Assembly (NCBI GenBank): GCA_950295325.1
Contig: OX485803.1
Span: 69,519,554-69,583,553, forward strand
DNA from: Polytrichum commune
Lineage: Eukaryota > Streptophyta > Polytrichopsida > Polytrichales > Polytrichaceae
DNA: 64,000 nucleotides
Reading direction: 5' to 3'
The notes beneath the pieces are model-generated. The model was not told the DNA's origin. It saw only the letters and a program-made list of their open reading frames with translations, and did not search any database. Shown here piece after piece: positions 1 through 11,619 of this stretch. The position numbers and the translations under genes were made by a program. Every line of letters begins with the position of its first letter. The stretch's first letter is position 1.

Positions 1-1624
1 ACATGTCATCATAACACATCTCAAACACAACGTAATAATAAAATATTCTTCTATTATTAAAATTACAAACTATAGTTCTTTTTTAATGATAATTAATTTC
101 AACACTCCCAGTTGAGGAGTTCAGTCACAAGTGTTTCTTAATGAAAAGAAGAATAAACTTGATCTATCAAGGTATTTGATGAGATTCAATTCAACATCAC
201 TTTGTTTATCAAAGTTCCATTAATTATTTGAAATCTTGAGCGCTTCATCTCACCCTTTCACTGCTCTTTTGAGTGCTTGCTCAAAAGAGGCTATCCTAGG
301 GGGGCATTGGCAGTATTTTAGAAATGATGTGCGATAAAATACAAGGTGTTTAATAGCACTTCGAGGTAAAATTTTGAGCAATTCTATATATAATACAGGG
401 GTTGAATTAATGTTGGAAACCTCTTATAAAAAAATACCATGCATTGTAACATGTGTAATTATATTATTTAAAATAGCCTTGAATAAGGGTATCCTATGTT
501 AAATACTATGTAGGCTCAAATGGGTGGATGAAAATTAATTTTATTTATTTCAATTTTGTAGATGAATTATGGTTTTAGGGTTTTGGATGTTGTAATCCCT
601 ATAGATAATCCCCCCCCTTTGAAAATAAGTGGTTATTGCAAGTGCCTCCAAAAATTTACTATGAGTGCCCCACACCCCCCGCCCACTCTGCGGGAAGGCT
701 ATACATTATAGCCATACATGATTTTTTGAAGCCAATAGTTGGCCCACACATATTACGAATGTTCAGAGTATGCCATAACCGCTTATTTAAACGGCTCATT
801 CTTCCTCACTTTAGCACACAAGACCATGACATGTGTCATTGCACTATTGATTATGACCATATCAAAACTTAGTCCCAACCTGATTAGAACTTCAATCCGA
901 GCCTGATCAAAATTGTTGTATGCTGATGGGTAACAAATCGAGAATAAACACCGCTACAATATATTTCTTAAGGCAAACAAAGTTAAAGTTCATGTGTATG
1001 ATTATGCAAACTCTCTTATTTGATCCGTTATACTCCTTTTAAACATATGCATGCTCTCTTATTTCATCCGTTATAGAGTAGAGGCGCCCATAACCGATCA
1101 CTTAAGAGATTTTACGCCAGATGTGGAGAAGTACAAGTGGTGCAAACTTTTCCCGTGCCGGAAGATAAGAATCAAGAGGATTGGATTTTTTTTGGGTAAT
1201 TTTATGCCTTAAATTGAAATTACCACAAATTTTTGAAGCCAAAAGTTGGCCCGATCATATTACCAATGTCTAGAGTCTGAATTAACCACTCATTCCTCCT
1301 CACTTTAGGACTCAAATCTTGGACACGTGTCATGAAACTATTGATCCTGGCCTAATAAAAAATTCACCCTCAAAATGATCAAAATTCAATCCCATCCTAA
1401 TCGAGATTTTGCTACCCTGTAGATTGCCGATGGGTCCGCATCGGGATTTGGGATTAGGTGCCTCTACCACATAGATGATGCCTCAACTTTAGTGTAGGTT
1501 CTTCGATAATTGACTTAGGTGCACAAGTAATGTAGTTTTTTCTCCCGTGATGCTAGGCCCACCAAATCTGAATACAGAAATACAATATTTTATTCCTGTC
1601 TGATAAGTTCTATCCTATAATAAC
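1..1624. repeat. Non-coding left edge with a diverged ~215 bp direct repeat
   Basis: No gene is supported here. Two stretches, about 720-935 and 1228-1440, share the same order of short blocks, including a shared 'gaagccaa.agttggccc' segment, 'ctcactttag' and 'tgatcaaaatt', so they are an old direct duplication. Short open frames in the area lack any recognisable domain and are treated as chance. Confidence 0.5.
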
Positions 1625-2093
1625 GATACTTTGTTCACCTACATACCGAATTTCTTACTGTCGACTCTTGCGTGTGCAAGTGGGGAACCCTAATATAGGT
1701 GCTGGGATATTTGACTTGGGTGCACAAAAATCTCGTGTCTGGTGCTACTCCCCACACAAACCAATAATTCACATAACAATACACAACACCCACGTACTGT
1801 TTGTTCAGTGGGTCATCACAAAGCTAGAGAGGTCACATTTGTAAATTGGAAACTTGGATGGATGAGAATTCCCTAATATGCGAGGAATTCTCTCACCTGT
1901 GACCCCAACATGCCCTGCCCACACATTGGGAAATGTGGCAGGATGGATTCCTGGGGCTTGTAATGTGAGGATGTGAGTATTTTGCGTGCCCAAGTGGAGT
2001 CTTCGCCCATGTGGTAGGATAGACGAATGGATGAGCTGCATGGATGAGTTTCTGTCGGGAAAACTAGTAATCATGGATGAATAGAGAGAGGAT
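1625..2093. repeat. Dispersed repeat, partner at 17948-18129 and 19117-19440
   Basis: Positions 1625-1812 match 17948-18129 closely, and 1813-2093 match 19117-19410 in the same order. The second locus has about 1 kb of extra sequence between the two halves. The block has no convincing coding frame. Its right part leads directly into the tandem array that starts near 2094. Confidence 0.7.
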
Positions 2094-2253
2094 GGGGGGA
2101 TGGAGTGAGGACATTGTCAGCTGAGGCTGGAGCTTTGTGTATTATATAGGGTGACCCCACCTTCTCCTTGTGCCTACAATGAGCCGCATGGATGAGTTTC
2201 TGTCTGGAAAACTAGTAATCATGGATGAATGAGGAGAGGACGGGGGATGGAGC
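2094..2253. repeat. 157-bp tandem satellite, first copy
   Basis: One unit of a tandem repeat recognised by 'gacattgtcagctgaggctg', a 'gtgaccccacctt' block and an ending of 'atcatggatgaatgagg'. The same unit recurs at 3460-3619 and 8423-8970, with starts at 8576, 8732 and 8891, giving unit lengths of 156-159 bp. Two transposons split the array. Confidence 0.8.
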
Positions 2254-2255
2254 TA

Positions 2256-3457
2256 CAGTCTAACCTTGATAATATCACACCATCCGTTTCACCATAAAGT
2301 GTGATATAAACAAGGTGTGACATATTTGATAATGTCACATTTTGAAGATTTGTGCATAATGTGATATTATCAAAAAAAAAAGGGTAGAAAATCAAAATGA
2401 AATTACAATGTAAAAAAAAAAAAAAAAAAAAAACACAAGACTTCAATGTTTTTGAATGTAAAATATAATTCAAAATTGTGAATAACAACATGAGCACATC
2501 ACAATGTGTCATTGAGATCAGCCAATCACTAGCTTCCAATGTAGCAACAACAACAAAAACAACAACACAACGAAGAACACCTACACTGCATGAAGAAACA
2601 CAAGCCTATGATAGAAAGTGTGCATTTAAATTCCAAATGAACAATGGTTCATTATATACAAGTGAGCTCGACCATGAGCTTGACTAACCTACCTAGGAGA
2701 CTGTTTCTACTTATGAGCTTGACTAACCTACCTAGAAGACTGTTTCTACTTATGAGCTTGACTAACCTACCTAGAAGATTGTTTCTACTTATGAGCTTGA
2801 CTAACTAATCTAGAAGATTGTTCCTAATTGAATGCCCACTTAGGATGAGCGGCTAACACTTATGATCTTACTAGATTCTCCTATGCGACTATTGACTATA
2901 GAAACAGTGAAGACCGTGCCACATATCTTGAGATTTCTACATTGCAAACCAATTGAACTAATTTAGCTTAAGTCGACACTACTCTGTACCAGCTCAGCTA
3001 AACCGTAGAACTTAACATCCTAAATTACTTCACACAAGCTGAAACCCTCAAAGACACATAGGTGAACACATGTGACGGAAGGTGGGGTGCATAGAGGCCA
3101 AGAAGTCTTGGCAGCGCCGTCAAAGACAACACCTTTGAGTGCCGTGTATAGACAGCACCGTTCAGGGTTGGTGCACAGAGGCGGCTCATGACCCTTTGAA
3201 TAACATTGCATTTATCACAGGGGTGGCTCATGACCCTTTTGGCTACTACAATATGTCCATCCAACCATCACATACAATCCATCCATATTTGATATTATCA
3301 CATTTACACTACGGATTTTGGAAAAAAATAGTGACATTAACAAGGGTGATAGGGATAATAACGAGGGAGTTTTACACTAAGAAAATCGGTTTCAAACTTT
3401 TAGGTGACAGTATCAAGGTGTCCCATTAACAAGGGTGACATTATCAAGGTTAGACTG
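2256..3457. mobile_element. Non-autonomous pogo-like (Tc1/mariner) element
   Basis: The 1,202 bp element has 23-bp terminal inverted repeats, 2256-2278 and 3435-3457, beginning CAGTCTAACCTTGATAAT and differing at one base. TA dinucleotides flank it (2254-2255 and 3458-3459), as expected for Tc1/mariner target duplication. Removing it rejoins two halves of the 157-bp satellite. It encodes no transposase. The CAGTC-AACCT terminus resembles pogo/Tigger ends; the family name is inference. Confidence 0.75.
2675..2826. repeat. 39-bp tandem repeat, about 4 units
   Basis: Units start at 2675, 2714, 2753 and 2792, an exact 39-bp period, and read 'tgagcttgactaacctacc' at their starts. The last unit is more diverged. 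The repeat lies inside the pogo-like element. Confidence 0.9.
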
Positions 3458-3459
3458 TA

Positions 3460-3619
3460 GGACATTGTCAGCTGAGGCTGGAGCTCTGTGTATTATGGTG
3501 ACCCCACCTTCGCCTTGTGCCTACAATGAGCCGCATGGATGAACTTCATGGATGAATTTCTGTCAGGAAAACTAGTAATCATGGATGAATGAGGAGAGGA
3601 TGGCGGATGGAGCAAGGAC
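3460..3619. repeat. 157-bp tandem satellite, second copy
   Basis: This unit lies between the pogo-like element and the Harbinger element. Its left end abuts the TA target site and its right end stops at the Harbinger target site within 'ggac-att-gtcag'. Confidence 0.8.
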
Positions 3620-4020
3620 GTTAGGCCCGCGCACATGAGCCAGAATACGCCGCTCCGCCTGGCGGGCCGGAGGAATCTCATCCGGCCGGAACAGACCCCT
3701 CCGCCCTCCACCGGCGAGGGCGGCGAAGCGGACCTCCGCCCCAGCCCCGGGGTTGCAGGGTTCGCTGCCCTCCGCCACTAGGTCACATAAAAATCTCACC
3801 CCAGCTGTCAGTAACTAATGAGCCCAGCAAGACACCACTTTAACACCCCTCTCCACCCCTCCCCAAAACATACTTAAGCACAAGTTTGAACACTAAACAT
3901 CCACATCATTCACTTCCTCTTCACTCACACCCATTTCTCTTCTCTCATATTCACACCCACATTTGGGCTTTCTTTCTTCCACGTCACCCTCAAGTTGGGC
4001 CTTTTTTTTTTTTTTTTATC

Positions 4021-4806
4021 ATGGAGGAAGGCTTGGGTTATTTGGGGAAAGTAGTACTTGCATCCCCTCCAATTTTGGGGACTCCATCTCTCCCTACCAA
4101 TGACGAAATTTCGGGTTTAGGTTCCTCATCTCTTCCGGCTAGGGAGTGGACCCATGGTGCCACCAAATTTCTCATAGATTTGGTGAAGGAGAGGATTGAG
4201 AGCTTTGGCACAACTGTGTTTAAGCAACAAAATTGGGAGAGGATTAGGGAGCAAATTTTGAGGGAACATCCTAATGAGGCTAGGAGGACTTGGAGTCAAA
4301 TTAGGGACAAATGGGACAAGCTCAAGCGGCACTATCACAAGGAAAAGAAACTCCACAATGTCACGGGTGACAATGCAGGATCACAGTGGATTTGGTTTAA
4401 CACCATCGATGAGGTACTCTCTGGTACCGCCAAGGCGGATGGTGTGCCCGGTGGGATGGACAATGGCGAACATGTGGGTGTAGAAGAACAAGTTCCATCT
4501 CAAGAAGAAGAGGCAACACAAGAGGGTGGAGAGGAGGAGCCGGATTCTCCTCGAACTAGAGCCGCAAACTTGCCTGGAGTCCGGGGACAACCAGTGAAGA
4601 AGAGAAGATTGTCAAATGATATGGCAGCTTCTCTGGATCGGTTTTGTGAGTCTACCCGTAGAATTGAGGAGTTGAAGTTAGAGGCGGCTGTTGAAATGCA
4701 GAAAGAGAATAGGCAGTTGGAGTTGGAGATGTTTAAACTAACTCAAGCATCACAGGAGAGGATGGCAGGTCTTTTTGCAAGTGTGCTGCAAAATCTAAAT
4801 AAGTAG
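4021..4806 (+). CDS. Myb/SANT-like DNA-binding protein of Harbinger element (ORF1)
   Basis: The 261-residue protein starts at the first ATG (4021), just after a T-rich tract; the reading frame is open further upstream only with non-ATG codons. Residues about 43-125 form a trihelix/Myb-SANT domain (EWTHGATKFLIDLV, then QQNWERI and TWSQIRDKWDKLKRHY). An acidic stretch rich in Glu follows at about 158-180, then a basic patch (KKRR), and a helical C-terminus (EELKLEAAVEMQKENRQLEL) likely to mediate protein contacts. In PIF/Harbinger elements such a protein binds the element ends and helps bring the transposase to DNA. The gene appears intact, unlike its partner. It faces the transposase tail-to-tail with about 1.95 kb between them. 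A host trihelix factor is the alternative, but its position inside defined terminal repeats argues for the transposon gene. Confidence 0.85.
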   Translation: MEEGLGYLGKVVLASPPILGTPSLPTNDEISGLGSSSLPAREWTHGATKFLIDLVKERIESFGTTVFKQQNWERIREQILREHPNEARRTWSQIRDKWDKLKRHYHKEKKLHNVTGDNAGSQWIWFNTIDEVLSGTAKADGVPGGMDNGEHVGVEEQVPSQEEEATQEGGEEEPDSPRTRAANLPGVRGQPVKKRRLSNDMAASLDRFCESTRRIEELKLEAAVEMQKENRQLELEMFKLTQASQERMAGLFASVLQNLNK

Positions 4807-6762
4807 ATATGGCAATGTTGTCATTGGAAGTTTCCAATTTCATTGTACTTGATATTTTGATGCAATATAACAATATCTCTTTGCCATACAATTACATATC
4901 ATAGTTTATATATGTTTCTTATTACATTTCCTTGAGTTCATATAATATGTATATGTTTAATAAAAATTACAATCTTCACTAAAAATGTACATGCTTCTTT
5001 TATACGGTGAATGTTAATGCACGACATACTTCTACAATATACATAATCAAGTGTATTCGCTTTCTTAGCAAATTACACCCACATCATGAATATTGTCTGC
5101 TAATACAATTACATTATGTGACACTAGAAATCCGTGCGTTTGTAATTACCTATACACTTCATTCAATGCACCTACAACATAAATGTTTTTCCTAACAATT
5201 GTATAATTCCATATAATTGTCTTCACAGTATACTGTCACATTCTCAAGCATGCGTTCTATAATAATTTATATATTTATTACAAAATACACATTGTAATTA
5301 TAACAAACTGTTAGCTCCCATGCAGTCCAACCTCGTTGGTACGACAATCATTTCTACGACACCCTCGATATTACGACACATTTTTGCGGCACCGACTTCT
5401 TGGCTTAACACTCCCACTTTCATACGTCTACGGCACTCGATAATGCGACATGTAGAGCTTACATTATCTCATATAAAAAAAGAATAAATGCTACAATTCC
5501 TTTCATCCATGTTATGTACATGTACATTACATTCATTTTCACTTGGAAACTACTTCAGAGCTTCACTTGTCATTGGAAACTTCATGATAATTGGGGTAAC
5601 TAATGTACAATGGACAAGGTAAGTTCATGGTCCGACTTCCTGAAAAATAAAATGAAACCCTTGGGCCCCTCACTACGTGTAAACCAAATATGGACCAAGA
5701 AAAATGACCATGCACCAAAAATTGAACGTATTGATTTTTTTAATATATGCCCAAAAGAGGGCCATTTTGAGAAAAATTCAAATTTGACCTATGTTTTGTC
5801 TTGTCTTGGGCTTCACTTGTCTTCACTTCTTGTTAATGTGTCGAAGATGTGCCTCGCAAATCTTTTCACAACAATTCTTACAAAAATTAGGAGCAATTTA
5901 ATTTGTGCATGTTCAATGTAAGGTACATGTGACATGTACCATGTGTTGGCACTACACTAAAAATGTTATTTAATATTTGTTTATATTTCATGTTGCTACC
6001 ACCATATCTTGCTTAACACTAATTCTCAATTTGTTGGTAATTAATGTTGGAACATTTGCTATAAGAAATGTTGATATTCTTCTTATATCGTAGTTCGTTA
6101 TTTTCATGTCCCTAATAGAACTACATTAAAACATGTAACCTCCACATATTACCATAGTTCATATTTAGTGTTTGAATTTACATTTCATATAACCTATTTT
6201 GACAGGGATATTGTTTTTTAGTGTATGTGTTCGTACGAAGTGTATGAAATCCTATTTAGTGTACTAGAAAACCATGCTAAAAATGACCGCAAATGTGGCC
6301 CCTATTGTGGTTCTTTTGACCACCCTAAGTAACAATCTTAAGACACTTACAATTTTTTGTTTTGCAACGGCAATTTACTTAGTGATGCTAAACGTCATGC
6401 ATCATTACTATCTAATTCTTATTTCATATAATCTATAGCGTTTAAACTCGTTGCATGTGTTTTAAAGGTCATATTTGTTGTGTGTTTTAGTTCCCTTGAA
6501 AGTACAAAATTTTTAGGTCATTTGTCATATTAAGGAGAAGAAACACCTCCACAATACGACATTTGTTGCATTTCCCAAAAGTGTCTTACCAAAGACAAAG
6601 AGCAATATTAATATAATTATGATATTTTCCAAACATTAACATTTACATATTGTTTATTCGTCACTCAACGACGAGAATTACTGAAGACACATTTCATAAT
6701 GTTTGTACCAATCATTTATACACTATAAAATAGAACAATACAACATAGACTAATACTGTACA
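4807..6762. other. Spacer between the two Harbinger genes, with MITE remnants
   Basis: No gene is supported. At 5323 a pogo-like terminus (CAGTCCAACCTCG) is followed by recurring 'acgaca' blocks; its opposite end was not found, so it is a fragment. About 5951-6266 belongs to a MITE family with ACACTAAA-type ends that recurs at 18219, 51089 and around the hAT element. The segment 6121-6205 matches the flanks of the hAT element at 56100-60990 and shows what the unoccupied site looks like. Confidence 0.6.
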
Positions 6763-8079
6763 TCATAAAGATGGGTTTCTTGCAACCCAAGCTTCAAACA
6801 GGGTTGCCCTCATCTGTTCTCCCGCTACTTTACCAACCCGACCATCTCCAGGCACTCTTAGAGGTCCCCTACGTACTCCAACAAAATGATCGGCACGTTG
6901 ATCTATATTCTCTGGCAATAGAACACGCTCCGAGAATATCTTGCAGTAATTATGCAAAACACAACACGCAAGAGTGATTGTAGCGGCCTTATCTACGCCC
7001 ATATTCAAATTCTTCAAAATTCTCCATCGATTCTTCAATGCCCCAAAAACTTGTTCAATCACAACTCTGCCAGAATTCAAGGACTCATAAAATCTTCTTT
7101 TATCTTGAAACCTGGGATCATTAACACTAGACTTAAAATTCTTCAACAGATAGGGACGGCTAGGATAGGCGGAATCTCCAAGCAAATATGGTTGAACTTC
7201 CAATCCACCAATTTCCAAAACTGGCTCCGGTAAAATCTCTCGTGTCCTCAATTGCGTATAGATTTTGGACCAAGCAAACTGAGCGGTATCATGCACTCCA
7301 CCGGACTGCCCTGCACACATATTCCAAAAAAATCCCTCTGCATCGCACACTGCTTGCAATAACACACTATGAAACTTTTTTCTATTGAAAAAATCACAAG
7401 GTATAGGGGTTAAACCCCTTTGAGGCCTAGTAGACAAATGAATGTGGGTGCTATCTATAGCATCCACCACATTGGGCAAACCGGTAAGATCCCTAAACTT
7501 ACGGATAGTATCCATTATTCTATGCCCTCTAGGCGCGTGAATGTATACACTAAATAATCAATTTCTAGAAGACAATACTCTACAAACAATTAGGGTATAT
7601 TTTCTAATGGTAGATTCTCCACAACCATATAACATATTCATGGCTTTGCAAGAAAAACCATGGGCTAATCGGTATATAACTAAACACACTTGCTTCCTAA
7701 TGGGTATAGGAGGCCTGACAAACATCTGCGCAGTAGGACGCAAAAATGGTGTTAGTTCGGCAACCAACTGTTCAAATGCTAGAAAACTCATCCTATAGGT
7801 CATACGGTATTTCCGATCTAACATATCCGGGGTGGTATGCCACACATTTCCCTCAACAACATCATAATGGATATTTTGTTTTGGTTCTACCCACCACAAT
7901 CTTTGCGGGAAACGTAACATCCACGAATAAACAACAACTAAAGGAAAATACCTAGCCCCTACACTTCCATCCAACAATTCTAATGTTGGTCGCACACGCG
8001 TTTTACGAATTGGAAATGTGAGAAAGACAACCATGAAGGCAAAAAAAACTAAAATCATATCCTCCTCCCTCGTGGCCAT
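6763..8079 (-). pseudogene. PIF/Harbinger DDE transposase broken by one in-frame stop
   Basis: Reading from the ATG at 8079, the frame runs 173 codons, meets a TGA at 7560-7558, and continues in the same frame for another 264 codons to the stop at 6763. The first part holds an N-terminal helical/HTH region ending in a conserved CGESTIRKYT block. The second part is the DDE_4 nuclease: catalytic Asp in VDAIDSTHIHL, second Asp in LLGDSAYP, and Glu in VVIEQVFGALKNRWRIL. The stop lies in a linker just before a conserved YIHAPRGHRIM segment. The downstream part also begins with an internal ATG (7515), so a truncated nuclease could be made, but it would lack the HTH. One nonsense change appears to be the only defect, implying recent activity. 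Confidence 0.85.
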
Positions 8080-8422
8080 ATTGACTTGTATTTGAAAGCG
8101 ATGAAATATGAGTGAGGAGCTGGGCCTCCCTCACCCATTTAAGCTTTGGGCGGACCAAAAGGTAACCGCCCTTAGCTGTATTTTTTTAGAAAAAAAATAT
8201 TTGATTCAAAAAATTTCACCCCGCAGCCTAGGAAATTTCCTGGCGCGGGGGGTAGGTGGCGGAGGCTGGGCGGCGGTGGACGTGGGCGGGACCGCCCAGC
8301 CTGGCAGGTCAGCCTCTGCCGTGGGCCTGACCGCCCCCCCCCCCCGCCAGCCAACCGCGGGGGGCCACCTGGCTTCCGCCAGGCGGAGGCTGGCGGCCCA
8401 ACATCCTCATGTGCACAGGCCC

Positions 8423-8970
8423 ATTGTCAGCTGAGGCTGGAGCTCTGTGTATTATGGTGACCCCACTTTTGCCTTGTGCCTACAATGAGCCGCATGGATG
8501 AACTGAATGGATGAATTTATGTCAGAAAAGCTAGTAATCATGGATGAATGAGGAGAGGATGGCGGATGGAGCGAGGACATTGTCAGCTGAGGCTGGAGCT
8601 CTGTATATTATGGTGACCCCACCTTCGCCTTGTGCCTACAATGAGCCGCATGGATGAGCTGTATGGATGAATGTCTTTCGGGAATACTAGTCATCATGGA
8701 TGAATGAGGAGAGGATGGCGGATGGAGCGAGGACATTGTCATCAGCTGAGGCTGGAGCCCTGTGTATTATGGTGACCCCACCTTCGCTTTGTGCCTACAA
8801 TGAGCCGCATGGATGAGCTGCATGGATGAATGTCTGTCGGGAAAACTAGTAATCATGGATGAATGAGGAGAGGATGGCGGATGGAGCGAGGACATTGTCA
8901 GCTGAGGCTTGAGCTCTGTGTATTATATATGGTGACCTCAGCTTCTGCTTGCACCTACAATGAGCGCTCT
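8423..8970. repeat. 157-bp tandem satellite, about 3.5 further copies
   Basis: Units begin at 8423 (immediately after the Harbinger end), 8576, 8732 and 8891. They are more alike than the copies left of the transposons. The last unit fades near 8970. No coding frame is supported. Confidence 0.85.
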
Positions 8971-9874
8971 TCCTCTTCTTGTCTAGCAAATCAGAGTGCA
9001 TGCCAATCAACAAAGAATCCAATAGCCAAGGCCAACAACAAGGGTTGTAGTTGCTAGTAAGGGCCACTTCACACTTCACACCGTGAAATTGTGAGAGCCC
9101 AAAAGAAAGTGTCCAAATGCCGTCCCAACACACCTCCAAAATCTAATAGTGTGGTCAAGGACTCTCAAGTGTAGTGTGAAGTCATATGTGATCGGGCCCT
9201 CAATCAAATGTTATTTCAATGGATTTCTGTTCATGTGAGTCCTCATGTATGATAAAATAAAATAAACCAATGGTTGTGAACGATCGGAGTGCCATGATCT
9301 CCCGGTTTTGTGTTAGGCCTACCTCCAAGAGGTGGCTTTTGAAAATAATCCAAGTGACCATGAAACATGATCCATTTGATGCCATGTAGGAATCCATGTA
9401 GACTCTACATCCATCTTGCATTCACTTAAGCCTAACCCGCACATGCTGGTGGGGAGGCCAGTCACAGGCTCCCACTAGTAGGGACACTCTTTTGAACCAC
9501 TTTTGGGCAGCGGCAACGACTGGTCGCAGCAATCGCGCTACTCGCCCGTTTGCTGTACATCTCATATTTTACCAACAAATGTTACATTGATAGTGAAGGG
9601 TTTAGGGAAACATTGACAACTTTATTTGGTAAAAGATCAGGTGCATAGTAAGGATCTAGCACCGTGTAAATACAAATAGTATGTCACACTAAATATCATA
9701 TTTCACTAATTGTCCACGGAGATATTTGGCAAGATCAGTTTAGGGTTTATTCTTTCCAAGTCCGATTGGTTACACGTTGTGTGAACTTTCGGTTTTTTCT
9801 TTATTAATTTGAGGTATATTCTCTATATTCCTCTAGAATGATTGATAAGTTTTGTGAGGTCTTGTTCAACTAAG

Positions 9875-10130
9875 TTATTTCTCAAATTCACCGGTTCATA
9901 TTTGTAACTTAAGGTACAAAATTATCATGAAGTCTCGAACTTGAACCGTGTTATTTCTCAAACTCGCCGGTTCATATTTGTAACTTAAAGTATTGAATTA
10001 TCATGAAGTCTCGAACTTCAACTGGGTTATTTCTCGAACTCACCAATTCATCTTTGTAACTTAAGGTACCAAGTTATTGTGAAGTCTTGAACTTCAACCG
10101 GGTTATTTCTCAAAATCAACCAGTTCATGT
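9875..10130. repeat. 76-bp tandem repeat, about 3.4 units
   Basis: Units beginning 'ttatttctcaa' start at 9875, 9951, 10027 and 10103, an exact 76-bp period. Related sequence with 'accggtt' motifs is scattered at 21735-22080 and, inverted, at 52235-52400, so this is part of a dispersed family. Confidence 0.85.
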
Positions 10131-10161
10131 GGACTAACCGCCGGCTCTCCCCGGTTCTCGC

Positions 10162-10228
10162 CCACACTTACTGGTGGCAGTGAACGGAGTTCACCTGTTC
10201 ACTGCTGCCCACCACCAGTTTGTGTGGG
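10162..10228. repeat. Imperfect hairpin of about 67 bp
   Basis: The arms pair as CCCACAC, CTGGTGG, AGTGAAC against GTTCACT, CCACCACCAG and GTGTGGG with small internal loops. It sits near the right end of the non-autonomous Harbinger element. It may be a remnant of a smaller foldback element. Confidence 0.6.
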
Positions 10229-10361
10229 CGGCCTATTACTCCATTGGTCCCTCAAGCGTAGTGTGAAGCGAACTTGGACCAACTCCACCTTTTTCCACCA
10301 ATGAGAGTGCTTGAAGTGTAATGGTCACGGGCTCTCAGTCTCATGTGTGAAGTGGCCCTAA

Positions 10362-11395
10362 GAGTAAGAGTAGACGGAGGATGGAGAGATGGAGAGATGG
10401 AGAGACACAGATAGAAAGGCCGGGGATTTGTGGCACTCAAGTAAAGTCATCCGGTAATGAAAATCGGATGAGTCCATCAAGAAGCTCGGATGGAGCTTAC
10501 TTTAGTGAAACCCTCCGAGTTGGCATGTAAGACCTATTTTCTCCCTCATAGTTATTTTATAAATATTAATTAGTTGGCAAGGGGCAATGATGTGGCCTTG
10601 GATGCTCTAAGCCTATTTTCTAACCTCCCATGAGTTGTTTCCAAGGCCATGATGTGGCTTTGAATTCCACATGATTATTTTGATAAATATCGCAAGATAT
10701 CAATGTGTGCAATATATAATTATGACGTGTTGTCATAGACATTTTTTTTTGTTCATAATTCATTTATATTTTGCACGGGTGTGATTGCTCAAACATTTGT
10801 AATATGTCAAATTAATATATATCACCTTATGATAAATTGGTGAACTAAAAAAATGAATTCAATATTATTTTATTTTATTTTATAAAATAAATAATATACA
10901 CCATGTATTTTAAAGATAATAAAATTTGTGATGAGGATAAATTATTACAATAATTGAGATAGGCTATAGTCAGAAATTTATGATTTTCTGAGTATACCCC
11001 ATCCATAACGTTGTCCCACAAGTCTAATTCCAAATAACATATCATATATTTATACCTTATATTATATTACCTAAAAAATAAAATTGATATTTGTATAATT
11101 TTTTGATATATGTTTTATATTCTATCTTCATTGTTTCATTTTGATCATCTTATAAACACTTGCACTAATCTATCATTATAATGACAAAGATAATTTTAAA
11201 TGGTAAGTCACAAAAGTATAACCTCAATGTTAATGAGGAGTTTGTAATGTTTTTGACCTTCAAGTTAATTACGTGCTTCATTGATGGTTTCACTTCCAGA
11301 ATGAAATCCCAATCAATTAGAAGTGCACATATATATTGGATTTTAGACCTTGAAGGTGAAGTGCACTCAATATGGGATTTGTAGTCAAGCGGCCT
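10362..11395. other. AT-rich spacer, no gene seen
   Basis: Only short frames without a domain are present. A short run of GATGGAGA repeats occurs near 10380-10405, and the rest is AT-rich without clear structure. Confidence 0.5.
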
Positions 11396-11619
11396 TCAAG
11401 AATGCGATGGAAGCTATCTTATGAGCGATGAGCAGTGAGCGGTGAGCGGTGAGCAGTAACACATGAGCAATGAGCAGTAACATATGAGCAATGACTCCAA
11501 ATTTAGTAAAGACATACGGGTTTAGGGTACATAACCAAAATTTTGACAAATTAATTGCATATTTTCAATTGTAAATTGCCAGTATTTTAAATGAAGCACA
11601 CGTGAAAGGACCCTATTGC

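Larger units (their letters stand above)
3623..8422. mobile_element. Complete PIF/Harbinger (Pong-like) transposon, 4.8 kb
   Basis: Terminal inverted repeats are 3623-3639 (ending GCACATGAG) and 8406-8422 (inverted). Both ends share a subterminal CCGCCTGGCGG. The target duplication is 3 bp, GTT at 3620-3622 and ATT at 8423-8425 with one substitution; the uninterrupted satellite reads 'ggacattgtcag', which supports these borders. The element carries the two genes typical of the superfamily, a Myb/SANT-like protein on + and a DDE transposase on -, converging. The 120-200 bp next to each end is strikingly GC-rich against an AT-rich interior. Confidence 0.88.
9061..10358. mobile_element. Non-autonomous Harbinger-type element
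   Basis: Both ends read GGGCCACTTCACAC inward (9061-9074 and 10345-10358 inverted) and are flanked by TAA (9058-9060 and 10359-10361), the usual 3-bp Harbinger target duplication. A shared 'gagagccc' follows each terminus. The 1,298 bp carry no transposase; they contain a 76-bp tandem repeat and a long hairpin. Confidence 0.75.

Noticed and set aside
3886-4020. N-terminal extension of the Myb-like protein
   Set aside because: It needs a non-ATG start and translates a His/Pro/Phe-rich leader and a poly-T tract; the ATG at 4021 is preferred.
5610-5921. 103-codon frame between the two Harbinger genes
   Set aside because: No recognisable domain, and it overlaps repeat remnants; likely chance.
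8108-8434. Ala/Gly/Arg-rich frames near the right Harbinger end
   Set aside because: They come from GC-rich subterminal repeats of the transposon and lack any domain.
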